From the NCBI GenBank assembly GCA_012976225.1, contig JAAVVG010000046.1, positions 1 through 64,000 on the forward strand: a DNA stretch of 64,000 nt. The letters run 5' to 3'. Each line of letters opens with the position of its first letter. Position 1 is the stretch's first letter. Of the stretch, positions 20,681 through 31,700 are shown in pieces. The stretch comes from Golubevia sp. BC0850. Taxonomy: Eukaryota > Basidiomycota > Exobasidiomycetes > Golubeviales > Golubeviaceae. The notes under the pieces are model-generated. The model worked only from the letters and a program-made list of their open reading frames with translations. It was not told the origin of the DNA and did not search any database. The translations under genes and the position numbers were made by a program.

Positions 20681-22890
20681 CTATCCAAGAAGGCTTGGTA
20701 CTTTTCTCCGAATTGAAGCTGACAAAGTGTGATCATCTGCATATGAACATAACTCTGAAGGAACAGATGTTGAAGTGGATGCTGTAGACTTCGATAGTTG
20801 GGATTCAGTTTCAGTCTGGTCAGCTGAAGCTGGCGGCTTGGAACAAGCTTTCGAAGAGGCTTTCTTTCCATTCATCTTCTCAATGACCTCCAGAGCTTCA
20901 GAATGACTCTTGAAAGAGAGACTTGCACCCTGCTTGAATGCGATGTCTCTGGTTTTGGAGGGTTTCAACTTGAGGTCGAGGAGCTGTGGTTTGAGGATTC
21001 TCTTGAATGGATCCTGGTCGCGATGCTTTCTGCAAGGGCTTGTTCCACTTGCGACGCCGATGAAGCACCGGACTTTAGGAGTTGATTCTTGAGATTCAAC
21101 AAGAGAAGCGAAAACGAAGGGATCTGTTAGTGAAGGTCGTTTGAGGGAGAAGGTCTCAGACAAAGAGACGAGAGAAACTTACAGGTTCTGCAAGCTTCTT
21201 GAGAGCGCAATCTGTTAGAAAAGGAAGCAGATGGGAAGGGGTTGGAGGCGAAGACGACGGTGAGAAAGATGAACTCCGACGCTATCCACGGACCTGACAC
21301 TTTCCGACACGGCTCAGAAAGATACAGAAGACAGTCTTGAGCAAAGACCTTCTCAATCGATGTGAGATGAAGAGAAGAATTCCAACCAAACCAACATCCC
21401 TTCCAATATTCACTTGAGCTTCTTCGCCAAGGAGCAACGCTTGAATTGGAATCTCGATAGTATTGATACCATCAAAAACCCCAACAGGCAAACGAGAATT
21501 GCTACACCACTTTCCAATCCTTTCTTTCCTTCCTTCGAGTTTCTCCAAACCGATACCGTCTTCTAGGCAAAGAGAACCTGATTCTACTATCCGATAGACT
21601 CACACTCTGCTGATCCTCTGGCAGGAGTTCTCCTAAAGTGTTTGATGTTGCAGTAACAAACGACGAAGGGCTCTCTCTCATCTCCGTTGTAAGTGAAGTA
21701 CAATCTTCCTCTGCATTCGGCACTTGATAGGAATTGAGTCTCTTTAGGATCTTCGAGCTCTACGTATGAGTTGTGCCTTTCCTACGAAGAGGAGGCGGAG
21801 CGGTCGTTTGAGAGAGGAAAGGCACCTGAGAGAAGGTGAAGTGAGAAAAGTCAGTACCAAGTTCACACGCTAGTGACCGCTTCGATCGATGAGTTGAATC
21901 TGCAGATGAAATCTGTCACTCTGATGGAGGTCGAGGTTTCTAGATGATCTAAAGATACTCACTTTCGGATGTTGGAATTGGTTGAGCTTCACCATGATCG
22001 TCGAAGTTAGAGATTAGTCGACTCCCTTCCCAGAAGGCGACTATTTTCCTCAGAGCTTCTCTCTTAGCTTTTGCGGCCGCTTCAATTTGCTCTGCTGTGA
22101 GCGGGTTTGATGAGAAGGAGGAGGAACTGTTTGAGACAGGGACAGTGAGAACTAAGAAGAGGTCGAGACAGGAGAGAGAAGTCAGTCTCAAATTCAAGAG
22201 CGTTTCAAATCTATAACTAAGTGAGCGATCTAATCAATTGAACGAATTTGAAAGTGTTCTCATGACTTCCTTCACGGAAGTTGGGATCCCAGATCTTGAG
22301 GTAGAGGCTGACATCCACTGATAAGGATCCTCGCCTTCAAACATTGGGCTTCCCTGATCTTCTTTCCATCCCAAGAGTTATATATCTCGTTCTGATGAAT
22401 TTTGATTTCAGCAGTCATCGAGATAGCCAATCAGGTCCCTCTACCCTGTTCCAACTTCCACTCTGACAGAAGAGCTCAATCTCTGCGATCCCAATCTCGA
22501 CTCGTTGGAACCAAGTACGTCTGCCCGCTTGAAAGATACTCACCTTCAGAGCCAGTCTTCATAACAGGATTCTCATTCGAAGATAGATCATGAGGTGTAG
22601 AAGAGTGAACTTGTCTTTGCTCATCGTAACCTCCATCATCTTCCAATTCCAATGATTTGATGGGACAAACAACACTAGCGTTTTTCAGGAGAAAGATTTG
22701 AGTTTGAATCTAGATCTAGATGTAGATCTGAAAGTCTTGTTGAAGAACGACTGTTTGTTTGAGCTAATTCTGGTTCTAGTTTCGGTTGCTCTTGTTGCTC
22801 AATCAAAGGTTGGATTGATGATGAAGTACTAGCAGTTAAAGTTGAGGTTGATGGCCCAACCCCGAAAATAAGTTTGATGGTTTCAAACAT
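20681..22890 (-). CDS. Uncharacterised multi-exon gene; exon structure only partly solved
   Basis: Several coding-like pieces lie in order on the minus strand. They are: an ATG at 22890 opening MFETIKLIFGVG and a Ser/Gln-rich stretch; SVVCPIKSLELEDDGGYDE up to a GTGAGT donor near 22547; TAEQIEAAAKAKREALRKIV up to a donor near 21960; an exon after CTTCGTAG (about 21795) with HNSYVELEDPKETQFLSSAE, RLYFTYNGDERE and FVVCYCNIKHFRRTP; YGIGLEKLEGRKERIGKWC; WKGCWFGWNSSLHLTSIEKV and DCLLYLSEPCRKVS; then a last part with ILKPQLLDLKLKPSK and SHSEALEVIEKMNGKK. Pieces one and two sit in different frames either side of an AAAAA run at 22681-22685, so one A too many, or a missed splice, separates them. I recognise no family. 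Confidence 0.5.
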
Positions 22891-23176
22891 GATGAGTTTG
22901 GGGAATTGGGTAGAGGAGAGAGAGGAGAGAGAGGGTTAGAGGAGATGAGAGTTGGATTAAAGAAGCAAACAAATTTAACAAGATCAGCAACGTCGCGATC
23001 TTCTCTCAATGCTTCACGTGTCTTCAACGTGTCAAGAATCGACTCGTCATGTCGAAGTGAAATATTGAGAGTCAGAGTTGGGACAAACACAAACAAACAA
23101 ACAGGAGCTATCTACTATCTCGACCTACATACAACAATGTTTTTCCTCCCTTTCCTCTTTCTTCTTTTCCTCATTC

Positions 23177-23200
23177 ATTCTCTCTCTCTCTCTCTCTCTT
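23177..23200 (+). repeat. (CT)n microsatellite
   Basis: About ten uninterrupted TC units followed by TTTTTCTCTCTC, in the pyrimidine tract just before the 3' splice site at 23225. Confidence 0.85.
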
Positions 23201-23225
23201 TTTCTCTCTCTTTCCCTATCTCCAG

Positions 23226-23749
23226 GTCCACCAGGGACTCACAGGAGCGATTACGATCGTAGATTCGAGAATGACCCCCTAATTCGCGCCCTCTATGTGA
23301 GTTGATGTCCTACCCTTAAACATCACATTGATCTAGATGTTCTCAGTTCTTGCTTCTTGAAACTGACCTCAATTGTTTTTTCTCTCCTTCCCACCATCTC
23401 TGGCTTCTCAGTCCAGAATTCACGTATCAAGCCTCAGCTCTGGATTAAAGGTTTCCCAGACACTCCAATCGGTGAAGTCAGATGGAAGTTCATCCAGAGA
23501 TTGATGGCCAAAAAATCTACTTTCATCGTCAATCAAATGGTCAGAGTCAACAAGCAAAGAAGATCAAACAACGTCCTCCTCACTTTCCCAAGTACAGCTC
23601 TTATGCACGAGGCTAGAAGGCCAATGAAGAAGAAAGGAGTCTGGGATGACCACAAGAAACATTTCGTATTAGAGGTCGAGGTATCAAACCGCTGGGTCGA
23701 TTTCTTACGTAGCTCCCTTCCAAGGGGAAGAGGTCTTCAGGGAAGCTAG
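23226..23749 (+). CDS. Conserved basic protein, 5' end unresolved
   Basis: Exon 23226-23296 (HRSDYDRRFENDPLIRALY) joins in phase, through a GTGAGT donor and a GTCCAG acceptor, to exon 23417-23749. The latter reads IKPQLWIKGFPDTPIGEVRW, KFIQRLMAKKSTFIVNQMV, VNKQRRSNNVLLTFPSTALM, EARRPMKKKGVWDDHKKHFV and LEVEVSNRWVDFLRSSLPRG. It looks like a compact, positively charged ordered domain of about 135 residues, typical of a ribosome-associated or mitochondrial ribosomal protein, but I cannot name the family. The upstream exon with the start codon was not found; a CT-rich microsatellite fills the preceding intron. It is divergent from the gene starting at 22890. Confidence 0.6.
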
Positions 23750-23936
23750 ATTTTCATTTATCTTCAAGTTTCTCTTCTCTCTTACTAAGTCTCCATGGGT
23801 CGGTCCTCTTGCATTCTTTCATGTATTCATACTCTCTGTTTTTGTGTCAGCACTCATCATACCTACCGTAACAATTTCTTGAATGTCTATCTTTTCCAAA
23901 GAAGTGTGTTGTTTGGTCTACGGTACCATCAACAGA

Positions 23937-24107
23937 GTTTCCACCTGCAATTCTCATCAATCGACTCCAACTTCTCCAGAGATCCAACGAGCCCAACTTC
24001 AACTTTGAAGATTCAAATCGATCTTGGCTGAATATGTTTTCCCGTAACTCAACAACTTGAACTCAGAGGACACATCGAGAAGATGAAGGAGATCAAGATC
24101 TGGAGGG
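23937..24107 (+). repeat. Diverged dispersed repeat, copy 2 (non-coding)
   Basis: Starts CATCAACAGAGTTTCCACCT, then ACTCCAACTTCTC, then AGCCCAACTTCAA. It ends with CAGAGGACACATCGAGAAGATG and GATCTGGAGG, in the same order as copy 1 at 7876-8069. It is about 20 bases shorter, with the middle poorly conserved and the frame not open. It sits between the basic protein gene and NDUFA8. Confidence 0.65.
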
Positions 24108-24389
24108 GCAGTTTGAAAGAAAGGATGTCGAGACGAGATAAAGATGACTGTGTGGTGGGTGCTAAGAACAAGCTTAGTCTCATGTTTGCACCCTCTCTTT
24201 AGGTCGTGTCTTCCAAGTTTTCGAAAATCATGCTGGTACAAAGAATGAATCAATTAATTACTTTCAGTGGGGATACACTTGGTTCCAAAACCGCTCACTT
24301 CCCTTCGCAGAGCGAACGTCACACCCTTCTCTTCCCACCTATTCCTCATCAGGCCATCACGAGGGCTCTTGCAGATTTGTCCCATCTAT

Positions 24390-25724
24390 CTAGCGTTGAA
24401 CTCCCACCCAGACTGGATTCTTCTTCTCATGAACTTGTTCTTGACCTTCTGGTGAACCTGGAATCTTCTTGACCAATTTCTGTCGAGTTGAGAATAAAAG
24501 AGGGTTAAGTTCGAATAGAGTTTCGAGGCGATTGGAGACGTGAGTAGAGGCGTTTATGAGGATTCATCGTCGATTTGAGGTAGAGATCATGAGTGAGGTG
24601 TTGCAGTTTTGATTCGATTTGAGTTTTAGAGGATTGGATCGTGAGGAGGAAGAGGGAACAAGAGCAGTCAGCAAAGCGCCTTTCTCAGGGCCTGAGAACC
24701 CCCGGATCAGAGCAAGATTCCGATTGTAGTTCAGGCGCAGAGGCAAGGCAGACCCGCCTGGGGCATGGAAGGCTTCGACCATCAGTTCGAGCTGCCTCTC
24801 CCACCTGCACCGGACCTCTCTTCCTCAAAATGATTGCCCTTTGGCCACCGGCTCGCACCCATCTAAATGTGTTTTTTTCCAATCTAGACGACTTCTAACC
24901 CCCCATCCCGGAAGAGCTTAGACAGCGACACCGACTCCATTCCTCCAGAGTCTCGAATTCAATACTAACCATCTTTTGGAAGACACAATCATTGAGACTG
25001 CGCTCAGGTTTTCTGCACATGTATAGCTCCTATTGAAGTTCGATTCGTTTGATAAGATTTGGTAGCCGGTAAGGATTGGGAGGTGAGGAATACGGGAGGA
25101 GGAAGGATTAGCTCTTCACCGATAGACTTGGATTAGAGGAGGCAATCCACTTGTTCCTCAACTTCAAATATTCTGCATTGGCCATTCAGCTTTGAAGCAC
25201 CACAGTTCTTGAAAAGCTGAGATTCGGAAAGGAAGTTACTCACCTGGTTGTGCTTCTCGAGACACTGCCAATGATCCTCCCACTGTTTCCCACAGTTTTC
25301 TCCTAGCTTTCGGACACTGGAGACAATGCCGTAATAATCATTCATAGTGATTCAATTAGTAAGCAATTCTCTCGACACTCCAGCTCGAAGTGCCTTCTCG
25401 TACACCTTGACCTTCCACCGTTTACCTGGCCTTCCTTCTCTCGCTCTCGCTCTGCTTCTACTTCATGATCGATACTCACAGATCCTGAGCACATCTTGTG
25501 ACCCTTCTACCTTCCTTCAAGCAATGTTCTGGATTCCTGTCTTCGCTCTTGCATAGCATGAAGTCATCGTTGTATTTCTGACAAGCGTCTCCAATGAAGA
25601 AAGAAGCCGATTTGAGTGGAGCTGAAGTTACTCCAAGTTCTTCCACTTTTGGTTGTGATGATGGTGCAGGTGCTGGATCTAAATATGGACGACCTGGGAA
25701 ATTGGAATCTCTATGGGTTGCCAT
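24390..25724 (-). CDS. NDUFA8: NADH:ubiquinone oxidoreductase (complex I) subunit NDUFA8
   Basis: Accessory subunit of mitochondrial complex I on the intermembrane-space face, folded by twin CX9C disulphides. Exons on the minus strand: 25480-25724, 25244-25316, 24970-25029 and 24390-24479, joining to 155 aa. Exon 1: VEELGVTSAPLKSASFFIG, then CQKYNDDFMLC, HCLKEGRRVTRC (CX9C pairs). Exon 2: VRKLGENCGKQWEDHWQC. Exon 3 is 60 nt: ELYMCRKPERSLNDCVFQKM. Exon 4: KLVKKIPGSPEGQEQVHEKK, ending at a TAG (24390-24392). Intron 3 is 490 nt, long for this genome, so exons 3 and 4 are easy to miss. All eight cysteines expected of the family are found once these exons are joined. Confidence 0.93.
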
Positions 25725-25958
25725 GATTATCGATTGAGATTTGGGATGAGGAGGAGGAGGAGAGAACCGAGAGATGCTTGCTCTTGTTTCCTACTACTAC
25801 AGCATCATCGCACCCTCCAAGAAAGTCTAAGTCTCAAGAGTTTAAAGACAATTGAATCCTTCTAAATCCACTGTCTCGGCAATTCTTCAAGAATCCCTAG
25901 CCGGCGAGCGCCTTCACCAAATTCAAGGAACCTTCTCTAGTTTCCTCTCCAACTCTCC
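25725..25958. promoter_or_regulatory. Divergent promoter, NDUFA8 / MFAP1
   Basis: The 234 bp between the two ATGs carry no open frame. They hold a GAGGAGGAGGAGA run next to NDUFA8 and a CT-rich leader before MFAP1. Confidence 0.5.
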
Positions 25959-28520
25959 ATGTCTTCCCGACCTCCCAACTCTTCAGCTCCAAGGGTGGCC
26001 AGAGCAGCAACTCGGTACAGACCAGGTAAAGCTCCCTTAGCTTCTGGAGGTCTACCATCCGACTCAGACGAAGATGATCAAGATGGAGATGAGTCAAAAG
26101 TCAAAGATGAGGCTATTCAGCACTTTGATCTTTCTTCTGGAACTCAGGCTCTCAAAAGTGGAAAGGAGAGGAGGACAGCTGGAATTGTTTTGGATCAGAA
26201 TCAGAATCAAGCAGCTGGTGGGAGTCGGAATGTCAAGCAGTCGAGAGATGTTGGGATCAAGTTGAAACAGAAGGAGGAGGAAGCAGAGAGCAGCGAGTAT
26301 GGTGAGTAGAACCTCTACTGTTGATGAGAGAAGTTCGCACTGAGATTTATTTGATCCAGAGATGATCGAGTCGCCTTCGTGGGTGGCGTGACGTAATGAA
26401 AAATCGAAGAGACGGTAAGGGAAGATGGGAAGATGGATCACCTTGGGCTCTATTCCTGCCATCCCTCCGTCACTCCAGTCTCGCACTGTGAGACGAGGTT
26501 CATGCGAAGTGTGTCGATCTACCCTATATGTCGCCCCGAGGCTTCAAGCGATCGAGATCTCTGGAGTCTGGAGTATTCCTTCCGTTCTCGGATCTCATTG
26601 TTTCCCTACCTCGATCTCTATCCCCCCTCCCTCACCAATAGAAACTGATACCTCGGAGGAAGTTGAGCCAGCGAAGCCTGTCTTCAGATCTCAAGCTGCT
26701 AGAGCTGGACCAGCTCCCACGAAGGACGAAGAGGTGAGTATCAAGTGGGAATTTCAACTGCAAAATAAATTCCTTGATCCTCTTTCCTTTTAGCATTGGC
26801 GAGACTGATCAAGCCTCTTCTCACATTTCTCTCTCAGTCATCTGAATACGAAACAGACTCTGATGAGAGTGGAGAGGATTCCAAGCCTGCTCTACTCAAA
26901 CCGATGTTCGTCCCGAAGTGAGTATTCTATCAGGCTTTCTCTGCTCCAACAAGCGCTCTAACCTCGATTCTCTTTACTTCATCTCTCACAGACGTCAACG
27001 AGCTACGATTGCAGCCAGAGACGCAGAAGCTGATGCTGCTTCCGAAGCTCAGAAAAGAGCCGAGGAGGAAGCTGAAGCTAGAAGGAAAGACAGTCATCTT
27101 CTCGCTGTCGAGAGTATCAAAAGAGAGCTAGCTGAGAGTGAGTCCCAACACTTCATCTAGATTTCTCGTCCTTGTAGCTTCTAAGTGCTCTTGGTCTTCG
27201 TTCTCTGACCATTTTCGATCTCGCCTCGCACACTCTCATACTCTTCAGAGGAGCAAGAAGACGCAAATCTCGATCTATCGGACACTGATGGGAAGAACCC
27301 TGAAGAAGAGTTCGCTGCTTGGAGGATCAGAGAATTGACTCGAATCAAGAGGGACAGAGAGGTTAAGATGGCTAAGGAACTAGAAAAGCAAGAGATTCTA
27401 CGAAGAAGAGAAATGCCAGAAGAAGAGAGGCTGAAAGAAGATATGAAAAGAGTCAACGAGATCAACGAAGAGAAAGAGAAGAATAGAGGAACTCAAGGCT
27501 TCATGCAGAAATACTATCACAAAGGTGCTTTCTTTCAAGATATGGACATTCTGAAGAAGAGAGATTATACCGAAGCTACTGAGAGTAGCATTGATAAATC
27601 TAAGCTTCCAGCTATGATGCAAGTAAGAGACTATGGTAAGAAAGGTAGAAGTAAATGGACGTGAGTTGCAGGAAAGATAGCATGCATTCACATCGCTTCT
27701 GTAGGGAAATCTGTCGACTGATTTCTCTTTATTCTTTCTTCGATTCTTCGCTTTCGACTACACGCTCCGCAGTCATTTGGCAGCCGAAGACACTACGAAG
27801 GCCACCAACAACGATCCTCGATTTCAATCTTCCTCAAATCCAAACAAGGACAAGAATAATTCTTCAAATCTTTCATGCTTTAATTGCGGTGGTCCTCATC
27901 TGAAGAGAGACTGTCAAGAACTCGGTGGTCAATCCAATCCAGGTTCAGGATTCGAAGGAGGAGAGAAAACTGGAACTGGTTCAAACACTGCTCCTATTCG
28001 AGGTAGAAATGAGAGGAGTTGGGGTGGAAGAGAGGACTCTAGGAAAGAGGAAAGTGAAAGACCAAGTTGGGGTCGACCTTTGGAAAAGGAAGATTCTTCG
28101 TCGAAACCTCGTAACATTCCGAGTGCACCTAGAACAGAGAGGGAAAGTGAAAGTGGAAAAAGAAGGAGAAGCAAAAGTCCTTTCAGAGACAGAAGGGAAA
28201 GAGATGACGATAGAAGCGCTAGGAAGGAGGAAGAAAGAGATGGGAAGGAAAGGAGTCGAAGTAGTAGAGATGGTAAAGATCGACTTCGGGAGAAAGGAAG
28301 AGATAGGGACGGAGAAAGAGACGAGGACAGGAGAAGGGAACGAGGTTCGAGTAGGAGAGAAAGAGGAGATGGATCCAAGCGAGATGAAAGGGAGGATAGA
28401 GACAGAGGGTCGAGGAGGCATGACCATGATTATAGAGATCGACATGAGCGAAGGAGTTCCGACAAGGAAAGAAGTGGAAGTGGAAGAGATGAAGAAAGAA
28501 GGGAGAGGAGGAGGACTTGA
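25959..28520 (+). CDS. MFAP1: MFAP1-like spliceosomal B-complex protein with a zinc-knuckle and RE/RS-rich tail
   Basis: MFAP1 binds PRP38 and helps activate the spliceosome. Exons 25959-26301, 26642-26733, 26838-26917, 26992-27137, 27249-27660 and 27773-28520 join to 606 aa. The family core is clear: acidic N-terminus with SSEYETDSDESGED, KPMFVPKRQRATIAARDAEA, the coiled-coil with EEFAAWRIRELTRIKRDRE, then GFMQKYYHKGAFFQD and MQVRDYGKKGRSKWTHLAAE. Human MFAP1 (439 aa) ends soon after this point. Here exon 6 runs on for about 220 residues: a CFNCGGPHLKRDC zinc knuckle (C-x2-C-x3-H-x4-C, one residue shorter than the usual CCHC spacing) and then a long Arg/Glu/Asp/Ser-rich tail like those of splicing regulators. 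The 340-nt intron 1 could hide another small exon. Confidence 0.9.
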
Positions 28521-28700
28521 ACACGAGTTTATTTTACTGTATTATCATCATCTTCATTTTATCACAATCAGCAAAAGTAAAGGACAAGCGAGAGAGCTTA
28601 GAACAAGCAGAACAAAGGTGTCTCAGATTTGAGGTACTAGATATTACATTTGGAGGGGAAAAAAAGCAAGGATGGGGTGGAATTTGACGAAGGAGTTCCT
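28521..28700. terminator. Convergent 3' gap, MFAP1 / NUP155
   Basis: 180 bp hold both 3' UTRs. An AAAAGTAAA-type A-rich stretch and a GGGGAAAAAAAGCAAGG run are possible poly(A) signals, one for each strand. Confidence 0.4.
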
Positions 28701-31700
28701 CTAAAAGTGACGCTTGACGAAATTCTGACATTCTCTCAATGTATTGACTGTGACTTCCATTTTTCTATCTCTAGGAAGATCAATATCCGCGGGTTCGCCT
28801 CGTGGAGCAGCCATCAGAGAATTCAAAGCCACAAGATAAGAAGAGATTGAGTTGTCAACTCTTTGAGCTTGAAGTTGAGAAGAATTGAAAGAGGAAGTTG
28901 CAGAGAGTGAACGATGAGAGTTATATCCACCAGTGATTCGACCTTGAGAGATTGAGATTGAAAGTAAAGAAGAAAGATCTGAGAGAAGGAAAGCTTGACC
29001 TGTTGTAGTATCCCATGGCGATCGCTGTTGTGAGACAAAGAGAAGAAACAGAATGAGCTTTTGTTTCACTAATCCTTTTGGTTTGACTGGTTCGAACCCA
29101 CCTTTGTTTCAAAGACATCATCCAAAACGTCAAAGATCTGCTCGACCTCTGCACCAGCCATCAGCATGGTTTCAGGTGCCCAACCTGCCTTTGAAGATTT
29201 CTCGTGATTGAAAGCGAAGTCTTGCAACATGAGAGTAAGAACATCCACTGGGAAAGCGTTTTCCGATCCGATAAATCGCTTTGCAATATCGACAACAGCG
29301 GAGGAAACTCGTTCGAATTCATCGACGTGAGCTCTCTCTGCTTCCAACCTAGCTTCTTCGATTAAGATCGCCCAAGTCTCTCTAACCAATTCCGGAGCAT
29401 ATTGACCAGAAACGTGTAAGACATGTAAGGTTTGTTCGTAAAGCTGATTGGGTTTGACGAAGTTGTGATAGAGCTCATTGATGTCCAAAAGAGTTTCGTT
29501 TAACCTCCTCAAGTATTCGGCCTTTGTTTGATCGTCTAATTCCATATCTTGAGAAAGAGCATGTTGAACTTCAATTTGAACTTTGGCTACCTCTAGTCTT
29601 TCGTCGAGATCCGTTGTGAAAGCTACGTGATCCGAAGGTGTCGAGACTGTGTAATTTGAAGATGATTTCCTTTGGGAATGACTGAAGGATTTGGAATTAG
29701 AAACGGCTAGAGAAAGGAATTCAACTCGTTGCTGGAGAGAGAGGTTGAATCTGAGAAAGCAGAAAAGAAGCATAAATGAGGTTCAGCGAAGTGAAAAAAG
29801 AAGCAAAGCGATACCTTCCTTTGCTGTTTCCGATTCTACTCACTCTTGAGATTCCGCCAAAACCTTCAAAACAACAGCAGCAGCACTTCCAGCACCTCTC
29901 CTAACATAAAGTTGCCAGAGTAAATCCAATTTCTCAAAGCTACTAGGTTCAACCGATAAGTATTCCTCAAAGTAAGGAGTATCCAAACCAATTGTAAGTA
30001 ACTGATCATTTCTTCCAAGACTCATTAACCAGTCGTAAAGAGCAATATGGAAGAGATCGTCATTTGAACTTTGAGCTCTTTGATAAGCTGAGTTCCTCAA
30101 AGCATCGATTTCTTCTAATTGAATTTGAGATTGAGCACTCTGTTCAGCCGAATGAGATCGAATTGCACTATCCAAAGCGAAGTCTAAGCTTTCTAAAAGT
30201 TCTAAAACGTTTCGATAACATCCGTTAATGGAATCATGGATCTTTCGTTGAGGATCGTTTGCTGAAGTTGTTGATTGAGGATCGAAAGTTCTTGCGATTC
30301 CTTGAGGGTCCCATTCTCTTGCACATTTGAGTGGAAGATCGATGGCACCTGTTCGATGGAGAGATATCAAAGCAAAGCGTACGTTAGCGGAAGGGGCAGA
30401 CAAGACTTGTGGACTCTTCACTCTGTAGCTCTTCTACTCACCTTGAGCGAATCTCATCTCTCTGTATTGTTTACAAATATTCTCCAACTTGTCAAAAGCC
30501 ATCTGACCAGTAGCTCTCCTAGCCAATCTTAAACTCTCAATGAGATAATTCGTCCTCTCAGTGCCAGTAGTAGCCTCCCTAGCTCTTCTGATATATTCCA
30601 TGGCTTTATAAAGTCTAACATCATCAGCTGAGCAGAAGCTACCACATCTTTGTTGTGTGACTTCAGCCACAGCATCGATATTAACTTGAGCAGCTACTTG
30701 AGCATCAATGAAAGCTTCCGCTAATCCTCTAGCAACATCTCTACCTGTTTCTGTAACAGCCAAATCTGAGAAAGTTAAATTTGAAAGTGAAGTTTGAATG
30801 GGAGGTGAACATTTTAAAACGATGTTTGGAAGTTGATAATCTATTAGTAGAATTAAGAAACCAATAGCTTCTAAACATCGATCGATTAATGATAAAAGAT
30901 TGTCGAAACTTTCCTTTTCTTCTCTAAGTGCCAATTGTTCACCTTCACTAAATGAGACTTTGCCTCCAGTCGAAGAGTCCCTTGAAGCTTCGCTAAATCC
31001 GAATAGAGAAGATTTCTGAACCAAAAAGGTTTGGAGAGAAGACAGATCTCTTTGAGCATCTACTAAGACTTTGATTTTGAGATTTGATTCCTGCTTTTCA
31101 GTAGGATTTCCTCCTTCAGCTCCAGGTTTGACAGCGACTTTTCTTGTTAATTTTTGATTCCAGAAAGGTCTTAGTAGACGAGCTAGATAGATTGCAAGTC
31201 CATCATGTCTTCCACTGTAAGTGACTCTCCCAGCACTGACTGGTTTGGAAGGATCAGGAGGTGGATCATACTTTGGATTTCCACCAAAATCAAAGTAGAT
31301 TCTCCAAGCGTGAGTTATCACATCTGAGCTTAGAGAGCGAGCTCCTGCATCTAGACTTCCGTTCGATGAAGCTGCTAGAAGTGAGTCTGAAGGAATCGTG
31401 AGTTGAGAATTCCTGGAAGCTATTGCTAGTGTCATTGCGCATCCTTGAGTTTGACCATAGCTAGAGGACAAGATAGAAAAGAGAAGAGTCAGTCGCTGAC
31501 CGAGAAAACTGACGCAGAACCATCTCAAGGTCAACTCACGTATGGAAGAAATGATGAACACTCTGATCAAAGATGTCACTAGTTTCTAACAATTCCCTCA
31601 ATTTGTCAATCGGTCTCTTCTCTGTTAAAACCACAAGTCCATCTGAAGTCAAAGTCAAGAAAGTTCTAGGAGGACTTAGAATTTGAGTTGCAAACGGATT

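Noticed and set aside
23177-23200. CT repeat as part of a signal-peptide-like coding frame (MFFLPFLFLLF)
   Set aside because: The frame runs into stops and the CT run fits a 3' splice-site pyrimidine tract better.
24206-24472. Plus-strand 88-codon frame
   Set aside because: It overlaps the last exon of NDUFA8 on the other strand and has no family signal.
27925-28632. Alternative plus frame rich in Arg, Glu and Gly over MFAP1 exon 6
   Set aside because: It is the out-of-frame reading of the repetitive RE/RS-coding tail; the splice from exon 5 fixes the other frame.
29089-29098. GGTTCGAACC resembling a tRNA T-arm
   Set aside because: It lies in the last intron of NUP155 and no acceptor stem, D-arm or anticodon arm surrounds it.
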